Part shown: positions 25,901-37,900 of the stretch, one piece after another | How positions within the stretch are numbered: the first letter of the stretch is position 1 | How the letters are laid out: every line of letters begins with the position of its first letter | DNA from: Cheilinus undulatus | Taxonomy: Eukaryota > Chordata > Actinopteri > Labriformes > Labridae | Length of the DNA stretch: 64,000 nt | Reading direction: 5' to 3' | Assembly: GCF_018320785.1 (NCBI RefSeq) | Contig: NC_054869.1 | Span: forward strand, 13,774,698 to 13,838,697 | Translations under genes and position numbers: made by a program | The notes under the pieces: generated by a model | The model's input: the letters and a program-made list of their open reading frames with translations, nothing else | The model's database searches: none | Told to the model about the DNA's origin: nothing

Positions 25901-28900
25901 CTTGTCCGAGTATCAGCGTGCTGATCCCTCAGCTGGAACAGTTTGGGTGTGAGGATCGCAGGAGCGAAGAAACGCAGGAAGAAGAATCCACTGATGGCGA
26001 GATACTTCACATCCTGTCAAAGTGAAGAGGATTTGACAGGAGAGTGTTGGAATATGAGTTATATCTCGTGCTGTTGCAGATGTAGCTGGATATAAAACAT
26101 TTAAATATAATGTAAAAACAAATTGAGATGCTTTACTGATACATTAAAATGCGTTTCTTTCCTGCATTTTCCTTCATCCTGACCTCATTCTCAGGTTCAG
26201 CAAATTGCTCCTCCACTCTCTTGTGTAGCTGTTTGAAGGCCACTCTCATAACAGGAGGACACTGATCGACCGAGCCCACGATTGATTCAATGATGCTGGT
26301 CAAGTAGCTTTGCAGCATTTCCACACTGCTGTCCCGCACCTCCGCCTCCGACACTGCACCCTTAAACGAAATTCGCCTTCAGACAGAAAGAACAAAAACA
26401 CAAATGAGTCAACCTCTGTTTCAAAAAAATACTGAGTATTCATAATACGTCAAAAAGAAAAAGGAAAGGCTGAGTCGTTTAAAGATTTCCATGTATCGTG
26501 TTAAGACTGAACATAATTTGGCATGTATTTCGATAAAAAGGTGGCTTATAACAGCACTAATGTCCTTCATTATTGTTATGGATGCAGACAGTAAGCTCCG
26601 ACTTGTCTGGACACATTTATGGGCAGGGAGTGTAGAAAACAAATAAGGTGATGTAAGGCAGAGCTACAGCAGACAAAGCCTGTGCTGGATCCTGAATCTC
26701 CCTCCATGCCACAGATAGACATCTCAAGGGGCTCGTAGCAGTTGCCAGGCAACAGCCTTCCCCCTTTTATACAGCTTTTTTTTTCATTTTCTCACACTCA
26801 TGTCTTCCTCTCTGGGGTGAAGTGTAGAGGAAATCTCTAGAGACAGCTTTTCCATTTGACCGTTTTAGCACGTAGATTTGTGAATCAACAACCCCCAAAC
26901 CCCCACCTGTCATACCAGCTTTAAAACAAACACCAGTGAAGCATGTGTGGATTATTTCTAGTTTAGACTATATGCACACTCTTATTTTACCTGGTGCGGT
27001 TCAGGTCGATCTTACACGGGTCAAGCTCAATGTATTTCTTCTCGTCAAAGATGCGGTTGATGATTGGCTTCAGCACCTCATGCAGATACAGCATACCGAC
27101 AGCCTGCAGCAAACAACACCATATGTTGGAGAAGTCTCATTTACATATACGCTGCTGGGTGTATTACATCAGCGTGTGAATGTGGAAAAAGAAAACAAGG
27201 CCCAGCTTAATCGAATTACATGAAACTAACAGAAACAGGAAATGTCTAGAGGACAACAGCAAAGATTGACAGACAAGTAAGAAACAATTATCAGTCAGGT
27301 CATGATTTATATCACAGCAAAGACAGAAAAAAAGGACTGAAAATTCATGATAAACAGTAGATATGTTGATGCACCTTCATGAACTGCTCCATGGCCTTAG
27401 AGGAAAGTGAGTTGGAGCGAAATAAAGTGTTTGGATCAGCTGTCAGAGTAAAACAGAAAAGAGTTAATAGATTAAAACAAATTAAACATAAAATAGTGCA
27501 GTATATTGATTTATAACAGGGATGTGATAGAGTAGTTTTAGGGCTATTTTCTGGTTATGAATCAGACTAAAATCATAACTGATACCACTTAAAAAAAGAA
27601 GAAGTTGCAGTCAGCAGAGAGACTGATTCTTTTTGCATAGCTATGTTTAATGTCTGCATTTGGGTAGGTTTCAGACAGGCAATGAATAGAACAATACCAA
27701 AATAACACCTTTTTTACATTTTACTTAGCAAGATAAAGGTGAAATGCACTTTAGTCCACAATGGCAAATGAAAAAAGACAGAATCTGGATGGAAATTTCT
27801 AGTTTATGGCTGCATAAAAAATTTAAAATTTAACAATGAGCTTTCGCAACAAACCCAACAAAAAAGTCTGATTTTATCATAGTAAACTAGATAGAAATAG
27901 CTTATGCAAACTAGCTATCCTTTCTCACTAAGCATGTAAATTTTCTGAGAAGCTTGCATCATCCTGATACAGTCAGATGAAACGCAAGCAAACTATCAGC
28001 TATTAACAGATTAACTGTTGCTAATACAGGGTTAAAAAATGCTTCAATTATTTTGAATTTGCATGAAATGTGTTGCAAACAAGTATAGCTAAAGTTAGTC
28101 ATGATTCTTTAACATCAGTTTATTTATCACTATGCAATGTCACAATGTCTTTTCATCCCATTATAAAGTACCTGTAAAAGTACTCACCCCCTGGAATATT
28201 TTACACTTTTTTTAACAAACCAATCATGGTTTATACGATTTGGCTTAAAAAACTTGTTTAATGTCAAAGTGAAAATAGATTCTACAAAGTAATGCCAATT
28301 AAATAAAAAATATGTAATGTAAAATAAGTGACTGCATAAATATTCACACCCTTTTATGTGACTGACCTAATTCAACAGAGGTCTAACCATTTGGTGCTAG
28401 TAGTCTCACAATCAGTGAAATGGGGATCACCTAAGTGCAGAGAATGTGGCTCAAAGACATATAAAGACATCCGTGTCTGGAAGGTCCAGTCACTGGTTAA
28501 TTAGTATTCCTGGCTACCATAACACCATGAAGACAAAAAAAACGCTCAAACCATCTCAGAGAAAAGGTCAGTAAGAAGTACAAGTCGAGATGGAGACTAA
28601 AACATTTCCAAGGTACTGAACATCCGAGGTGTTCAATTAAATCCATCATCAAGAAATGTAAGGAATATGGCACATGTGTAAATCTGACTAGACCATAACC
28701 TGACACGCCAGATGGATGTGTTTCCCAGATGGATGTGTTTCACACATCCATCTGGGAAAGCTTCAATAGGAAACGTTTGAGAAAAGGCAGAGGCTTTAAA
28801 AAAAGCTCGGAGTGTGATCGTATTAACATTCTGTCACATCTCTACGGGCCTATAAGAGCAACAAAACACGTGACGCAGCCGCTATCGAGCCACGCATGCG

Positions 28901-31900
28901 CAGCTACCGAGGAATAAAGCGAAACATGGCGACTATTGACATGTAAGTACTTTTGAAAAGAAAACAACTCACTGCTGTTCGTTGTTCTTCCTGTAAAGAA
29001 GAACTGTTGTCAAGTTCTGATAAAACTGGCGCTTTGGCAGCATCCACGCTAAGCTCTTCCACCATAATTGCGCAGGCCTCTTGCTGCTGCTTGTTTACGT
29101 CACAACTCTGCCGTGCCTGAAAGTACTGCCCCTCGTCGCTGATTGGTCCTGTCACTTTCTAACTGGGCCCAAATGGTTCAGATGGGAGCTTAACAAGATG
29201 GATTTGCCAGTGAAAAACAAGGAAATGGGCGTATCCATCTGCTTTGCAAGGCAACCTAGATCAGGCCGTCCTCACAAACTGAGTGACCGTGCAAGAAGGT
29301 GACGAGTGAGAGAGGCCTGCATACAACAACTGTTACCTGGGTTCTTCAGTAGTAAAAGTAAAAAAGTAAAGAAAAAAAACCCCAAAAACATAATAACTGC
29401 CTCCATGCCTGACAATTTAAAATAATGAACTCCACATCCCTCTGTAAAGAAGGATTTGAGTTAGAAAGGGAAGAGATCAATATTTTATCTGAGAAAAGGA
29501 GGACAAAACTGAGATACTGAGAAAGAAAGTTTCCAAGAGAAGCTACTTTAGCTGCAGACATTACTTATAGAGACCTGTTTTGCTCTTTGTACCTGCAGAG
29601 GTATTTGTCTGTAAAATGTTCCCAACCACAGAGAACTGAAGGGATGACGCATTTTTAGCATTGTGTGGGTTTCATTGATAAAAAGTCAGTGTTTTTTTTT
29701 TCCATGAGCTTTCGGATTATTAGGAAGGAAGTACACCAAGGTCGACTGACTTCCACATCCCGACCACTGAGCTTTCACCTCTAATTTCACGCTCTTACCT
29801 TTTCTACAAAAAACTTCCCTCTCAGTGTGAACAACAAATTGTAAGTTTGAGTCAAAGCAGGTTTAGCCCAAAACACACACCAGGTGAAAGGACTGGTATG
29901 ACCTGACATGTTTGGTGTAATGACCTTTACTGTCCCCGACAAACTGTGGCCTCAGTTGGCTACTTGTTAGCTACTGACTTATTAAAAGGAAAATGTCAAA
30001 CTTTAAAATGGGGCACTTCAAGATGTATTTTATGCTGTAGGAAAAAATGTAAAGCTCTAAAGCTTGTGTTAATGACAGACCTTATTCTGAGCATCTTACC
30101 CAAAATTGTTCACAAACCCCACAGACTTAGAGACGGGGTGCTAAAACACTGGTACAAAGTTAAACTTTGCCACAGGAGCTTTAAAGAAGCATGACTGTAA
30201 TAAATTTAATAAAAGGAAATAGAGAAGGGTGTATTTATTCTATTATTGCACAACACCTTTGAATATCTGCTCTTAAACTTCACAAGTTTGAGAATAACAT
30301 GTAGTTAATCACAATAAAGAAAAAAGAAGTTTTGTGAAAACGTTTAAAAAATGTGTATGTTTGGAGTGCTCTTTTGATTTTAAAACATGCAGTCACAGAA
30401 ACAACAAGAAAAAAAAACTCCATGGCACTCTCTTTAAACAAGTGGTCAATAACCTGGGGTCTGGACAACCCATAGGGGGTCCTGTCTTCTCTGACGTTGC
30501 CATAGTTAGTTGTGCATATTTTTGCAACATCATGATTACAAACATTATGTACGATAGTACATTAGGAACAGCCTAAAAGATAAAATCAGAAGAGAGGATC
30601 TATTTGAGAAAAAAATAAGATAAAAATAAAAAAAATAAGAAAGAAAAAAAAATGAATTAAAAAATTTGAGATTTTCAAGTTGTATATCTACAAGAAACCA
30701 AAGTCAGATTTTCTTGGGTTAAATGCCGTAACTTTGTGAGAAAAAAATGAAATGTCAAAGTTTTAAAGTCATAAATTTACAACATTGTAAAGTCAAACAG
30801 TAGTTTGATAGTCCTAGTTTACAGAAATGTCTCTTCTAAGTCCAGATGATAATGATAATGTGATGATAATTGGCTAAAATCAAAAGTACTTCCTTTTTGA
30901 TCAGTCCCTGTAAAAAGAAGAATTCTGCTCTCAACAGCAGGAATTGTGCAAGGAAAAAGTCTTCGTCTGATTTTCCCCCACCCAATCAGCTGTTTTGGAC
31001 TTTATAGTCCCAGAAATTCTGAGTTTTAGTTTACCTAAATTTACAGATCTTAAAGAATACAAGTTTATTTTTTTCTTATAAATCTAAAACTTTTTAAACT
31101 TGGATTTTTTTCTTTCTTGAAAATTAACAGATCCCCTTTATTTTTCTATTTCTTGTTTCTATTTATTATAGTGGCCCTGATATGCCTTCATAAAAATAAA
31201 TATTTTATATATCATATAAAGATCTTTTGGTAATTAAGTAAGTAGTTTTATCATGTTTTGACTTTGTCAATGAAAACAACCAAGACTGATGTTTAAATTT
31301 TTCAAGTGGGTCCTAGGGGGGCTTAGCTTTACTTAGATATGAGCAGAGGGGTCCCTTGGGAAAAAGGTTGGGAACTAATGCTTTGAAATATCAAAATACC
31401 TTCATTTTCCTCATTTTTTAAATATGACCTTATATTTGATGTTTGACTTATTTATAAACGTATCATTGCTTCTTGATTCAGTAATTTGTTTAATTCTAGC
31501 TGAGGAACTTGTTTATAGCGGAGTATTGTAAAAGTGCTACATAGATAAAGCTTTATTTACTCTTGATGACTGTTGTAGTAAAAAGCATGATCAAAACCCT
31601 CCTTGGGTTTATTGTAATGCTTGGAGGAGATCTCGGAGAATCATTTCTCCAGTGTATTAAGTGAAAGTGAATAAATCATTTTGTTTTTTTTGGCTCTTCT
31701 GTTGCTGCCTTTTGGTCTGGCTTGTGTTTTTGGGTGAGCTTGCTTTTTATTCTGTTTGATCTATGTTTATCTGCCTGGCATTGATCTGCTTTGGAGACAG
31801 AGAGCTCAGAGTCACAAATAAAAAGACAGGCTGTCTCGCTGCAGCGTCCTTTAAATCCGTCAAGGTGGTGGTACTAGAATATCCATGGCGACAGAAGTGG

Positions 31901-34900
31901 GTGGCCAGGTAAGATATTTTGCTTTTGAGGAGAAGAATTTACGGGGAAACGCTGGATTATTCTGCAGCACGGTGTGTTCGGTACATTTCCTCTACCCAAC
32001 TTTAATTTCTGTCGGCTCCCTACCATCTTTTCCCGATCAAACAGTTACTGTTCTGATCATGTGGAGTTGCTATGGAAACGCAGTGCTTATTATCTCAAAC
32101 TACACCAACAGAAGCCAAAGACCAGAGCACAACTCTGTGTGTGAATTAGCAATGTGGATGTAATGTGGAGGCAAAAAAAACATGGCTAACAGAGACCACA
32201 GAGGGGCCAAAAAAAGAACGCTGGGTGAGTAAATAATTGGCGTCGGGCTCGTAAATATAGTGCGGGTGGACTTGAAGTGCCCACACACGCACCATGAATG
32301 TGTTGTTCACAGACCTTGATGTCAATTAAGTGTTGAACAGAAGCAGTGATCAGGAGGCAACCAGAGAGGAGAAATAAAGCAATCTGGCAGGTCCTAAACT
32401 CTGACTAATCGAGATAAACTTAGGGTCTTACGCACATTGAATGTTACATAATCACTGCTGTTACATTACAACAGTGAAAAATTAAAATATTACTTTTCTA
32501 TTGGATGTGTAAACATCACTAATTCACTAAAATGATATGAAGACTGCTTCAGATAATTTTTATCTATTTTTTTAAATAAAGCGTGGTCTAGACCTGCCCC
32601 CTGGTTACACTTTATGGACAAAAGTATTTGGTCACAACTGTTAATTATGAAATTCAGGTGTTTCAATCAGACCTGTTGCCACATATGTATAATATCAAGC
32701 ACCTCGCCATGCAGTCTCCATTTGCAAACGTTTGTGATACAGCATGGGTCATTCTGAAGAGCTCAGTGACGTCATGCATGGTACTGTGATGGATGCCACC
32801 TTTACAATAAGAAGGTTTGTGAAACTTTAGCCCTGCTGGGTATTCCACAGTAAACTGTAAGTGATGTTATTAGAAAGTGGAAGCATTTAGGAAAAAACAA
32901 CTCAGCCACAACACTCCACACAGGATCTCTTGAGCTCAGTTAGGGTGACCATCAGGTTCTTGGTCACCTCTCTTATCAAGGCCCTTCTCCACCTTCTCCA
33001 CTTGGCCGGGGGACCAGCTCTTGGAAGAGTCCTAGTTGTGCCAGACTTCCCCCATTTGAGATTATGGAAGCCACTGTGGCTGAAACTGTTGCACTCTGGG
33101 GAACCTTCAGTGCAACAGATTTTTTGTAGTCTTCCCAGATCTGTGCCTTTCAACAACATGTCTCTGAGCTCTGCAGGCAGTTCCTTTGACCTCATGGCTT
33201 GCATTTTGCTAAGATATGCATTGTCAGCTGTGAGGCGTTCTATAGAGAGGTGTGTGTCATTCAAAATCATGTCCATTCAATCTAATTTACCACAGGTGGG
33301 CTCCAATCAAGGGGCAAAAACATCCCTGCCATGATGCAGAGAAATGGGATACAACAGAGCTAAATTTCTAGTGTTTTTAAAGGGTCTGAATACTTATGTC
33401 TGTGATACTTCAGTTTTTAATCTTAAATAAATTAACAAAAATGTCTAAAAATTTGTTTTCACTTTGTCGTTATGGGGTAAAGAGTGTAGATTAAAGAGGA
33501 AAAAAAAATGAAAACCACAGTGGTGTCAGGTTGCAACATGGCAAAATTGAAAAAAGTGAAGGGGGTCTGAATGCACTGTGATCCCTCGGTTACTGACACA
33601 TCTAACTAAAGTTTTTGTTGCTCTTTTCAAATTGAATAACTACATTCTCGATCTGAACTTTAATCTCTGCATTTTTTACACCATACTTCTTTCACTCACA
33701 TTGATTTATACGACATTTCAAACTGTCTCTTTCTTGCTTTTTCTGTCTATTTCTTTTTACCATGTAAAATACAAGTTTTAAGTTTTTTTCATTTGCTTTA
33801 CCTTTTACTCCTTCTGTTCTCTGCTATATTGTTATATTTTCATATATTTTGCCCTCTTGAGTTAATGTTATTTCCTTTCATGGTGAAACTGTCTTGCTGT
33901 ATCTCACCCATGCTGTTTGGTTGAGTGACAGCAGGGTTTGATGTTTTTCTTATTTCTTAAACTCTTTGTAAACTCTTCCTTTTAAAGTTGCTGTATAAAA
34001 AGTTATAATTATCATTACTGTTCATGAGATATTAAGGTGTCTATCTGAACTTTTATTTCTGCATTTCTGACATCACACTTTTTTATAATTCTAATTAAAA
34101 ATCAGTCATTTAAATTTCAATCAGTTATGCTGTTGTTCTTTTAATCTTACTGGTGTGGTTGACCTCCCGGGTGTTCAGGTAATCCAGAAACGGCACCACC
34201 AGACCCTGACCCAGATAAATCTTCACCAGAGTCATCGCCACATCCTGCCGACTCTCCACTGTGGTTACTTCCTCAAGCATGGTCAGAGCACTGGTGTCCT
34301 CCACCTGAGGAGAAAAATAGTCAGATAAAATCATGCCTCTGACATGGAAAAAGACTTTACATCAGTTTAAAGCAACTATGGAAAGATCAGTGAAGTCAAG
34401 ATAATTTAGGATTAAATCCCTTTAAATGATAGAGTATTATGAAGCGTACAGATGAAAGTATAGATATAAAGAGAGAAATGTGATGGCGACCTCTGTGGGT
34501 GAGATAACTGACTCCACTAGAAGGTGGATGAGGGGCTGGTAGTACACAGACGGCAAGATCCGATCCTCCACCAAACGCACCTTTAGACGCAGTGCTCCCA
34601 GCTTTCCACTGATGACAGAGAATAATCTGTGACTGCAAGAAAACTTACGAAAATGTAAAACAAATATGAATTCTCAGGTTTTGTGATTTTGTGGAGGTGA
34701 GGACAATCAAAGATGCCTAAACTGTTGCGTTTTTGTTAAGCAGTGTTAGTCATACATGCTGTTTTTGTGAGAATGATTACACAGCTTAGAGTTTTTTATA
34801 TATCTGTTTTAAGTACTGTAAGTATATTCCATATTTTAACAAGGAAAAAAAATGACAAAAAACAACATTTTAACAACCAGTATCAAGGACCCTATTTTTA

Positions 34901-37900
34901 AGAAAATTGGCCAACATGGCATGATCACACAGTTTTTTTTACTGTAGCAGACTCCTTGTTTTAGAGGTCAAATTAACTGGTCAATTTGGGTCAAATTATT
35001 AATTTTTAAGGCAATAGCCATGAAATAGGTCAGGGAATGTTTAGTAAGTGTGTGGTGTTATCAGGAACCCCCTCAATGTGAACAAGACCATGACATGAAG
35101 CACCTAAAACAGCGGTTCTCAACTTGTGGGTCGGGACCCAGTTGCTGTTTTCAGTGGGTTATGAATATATGCCTTGAATAAAAAACCAAGACAGTCTATG
35201 TACAGAACATCTAAGCAGACATACACCAATATTATTTCTTTTACCCTCTTTTGCTGGGAAAAAAAATGAATGTTGGTAGCTCTCTGGACATCTTGACTTG
35301 TTTATCATCTTTTCTCAGGATAACAAAGCTGGTTTTCCCTAGATAATTTAATTTCTCAAAATGGCAAGATAACCAAAAAAAAAAAACAACATGTTTTCAC
35401 AGGAGAAGAGTTAAATAAAATGTATGCATGCATGTCCTCTAGTACTGATGAGACTTTTAAACACTCTTAGTTCGGTTATATTTTTTGTTCCATCTAAACC
35501 CCTTTGTATTCCAACGACAACGCAAATAAACAATATTGCAAACAATTTCAACGTTTGAGATTCCTTTCTATAAATTTTAAGAGTGACATGATTTTGCAAA
35601 TGAATACACACATTTTAAAAATATTTGCTCTGCAAAAGTCTGCAATGTGTTTGCACTACACTCTGATAAACTGGGATACATTAGAGCGGACGATAAAATT
35701 AGGTTTCTGCTTTCTCTACTCTGATTCGTGTGTGCCAGCATGGTTACGCACAGCTCAGTGCCATTTTATTTCACTGTGTCAAGATCACAGCTGCTCTGTT
35801 TTTTTAACCAAGTTGGAAAGGAGAAAGAGAACCAACTAACATTCATCCTGTAAACTAAATAATGCTAATGATAATATCAAGGGCACACTCGGGGTTCACT
35901 GCAAGGGACGGCTCACCAGTTTGTGTTATGGGACTGGTGAGAGGAGTACCTTCAAGGAGCTGATTGACCCAGAGCAGTGATTGTCCATATCTCTGAGGCA
36001 AGATGGGACTTTGTACAGTGGGTATGGAAAGTATTCAGCCCTCCTTACATTTTTCACTCTTTGTTAAATTGCAGCCAATTGCTAAAATCATTTAAGATGA
36101 TTTTTCCTCATTAATGTAAACAGCATTTTGACAGAAAATCACAGAATTGTAGACATTTTTGCAAATTCATTAAAAAAAGAAATACTGAAACATCACTTGG
36201 CCAAAAGTATTCAGACCTTTTGCTGTGACCTTCATATATTTAACTCAGGTGCTGTCCATTTCTTCTGATCATCCTTGAGATGGTTCTACACCTTTTTTGG
36301 AGTCCAGCTGTGTTTAATTAAATTGATTAGACTTGATTAGAAAAGGCACATACCTGTATATATATAACCTTACAGCTCACAGCGCATGTCAAAGCAAATG
36401 AGAATCATGAGGTCAAAGGAACTGCCCGAAGAGCTCAGAGACAGAATTGTGGCAAGGCACAGATCTGGCCAAGGTTACAAAATTTTTTTGCTGCACTTAA
36501 GGTTTCTTAGAGCACAGTGGCCTCTATAAACCTTAATGGAAGAAGTTTGGGACGACCAGAAGTCTTCCTAGAGCTTGCTTCCAGCCAAACTGAGCAATCG
36601 GGATGGAAGAGACTTGGTGAAAGAGGTAAAGAAGAACCCAAAGATCACTGTGGTTGAGCTCCAGAGATGCAGTGGGGAGATGGGAGAAAGTTCTAGAAAG
36701 TCAACCATCACTGCAGCCCTCTACCAACCGGGGCTTTATGGCAGAGTGGCCGACAGAAGCCTCTCCTCAGTGCAACACACATGAAAGCCTGCATAGTGTT
36801 TGCCAAAAAACACATGGACTCCCATACTATGAGAAATAAGATTCTCTGATTGAACTTTTTGGCCTTAATTCTAAGTGGTATGTGTGGAGACAACCAGGCA
36901 CCTCTCATCACCTACCTACCTAATACAATCCCAAAGGTGAAGCATGGTGGTGGCAGCATCATGCTGTGGGGGTGTTTTTCAGCTGCAGGGACAGGACAAC
37001 TGGTTTGCAATTGAAGGAAAGATGAATGTGGCCAAGTACAGAGATATCCTGGAAGAAAACCTTTTCCCAGAGTGCTCAGGACCTCAGACTGGGCCAAAGG
37101 TTCACCTTCCAACAAGACAATGACACTAAGCACACAGCTAAAATAACAAAGGAGTGGCTTAGGAACAACTCTGTGACTGTTCTTGAATGGCTCAGCCAGA
37201 GCCCTGACTTAAACCCAATTGAGCATCTCTGGAGAGACCTGAAAATGGCTGTCCATCAGCGATCACCATCCAACCTGACAGAACTGGAGAGGATCTGCAA
37301 GGAGGAATGGCAGAGGATCCCCAAATACAGGTGTGAAAAACTTGTTGCATCATTCCCAAGAAGACTCATGGGTGTTATAAGCTCAAAGGGCTGCTTCAAC
37401 TCAATACTGAAAAAAGGGTCTGAAAACTTGTGACCATGTGATATTTCAGTATTTGTTCTTTAATAAAGTTGCAATAATGTCTACAATTCTGTGTTTTTCC
37501 ATCAAAATGGGCTGCTGTGTGTACATTAATGAGGAAAAAAAATCAACTTAAATGATTTTAGCAAATGGCTGCAAATTAACAAAGATTGGAAAATGTAAGG
37601 GGGTCTGAATACTTTCTGTACCCACTGTATGTATCATTGGAGGTAGTGAACAGCTCCAGCTGAGTGCATAGCACATTTCTGTTCACATGGACATGTGACA
37701 TGAGAACCCAGTGGCAGGTTTGTAAAGAGTTAAGTGGTGATTGTTTCATTCTCTTCAAATTTGCAGTGAATAAAAAAGCTTTAAGTGCCGTGTCACAGAT
37801 TAAAGTCCACCGTTTGCACTGCTCTCACCTCTTAAGCAATAAAAATGAGCAGTAGGCTCTCGTTTCTAACCTTTTTACCAGCAAATCATATGAGGCTTCA

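Noticed and set aside
31885-32163. ATGGCGACAGAAGTGGG followed by GTAAGA, looking like a first coding exon
   Set aside because: No matching downstream exon or protein similarity; it lies in rasal1 intron 10 and could be chance or an old transposon exon.
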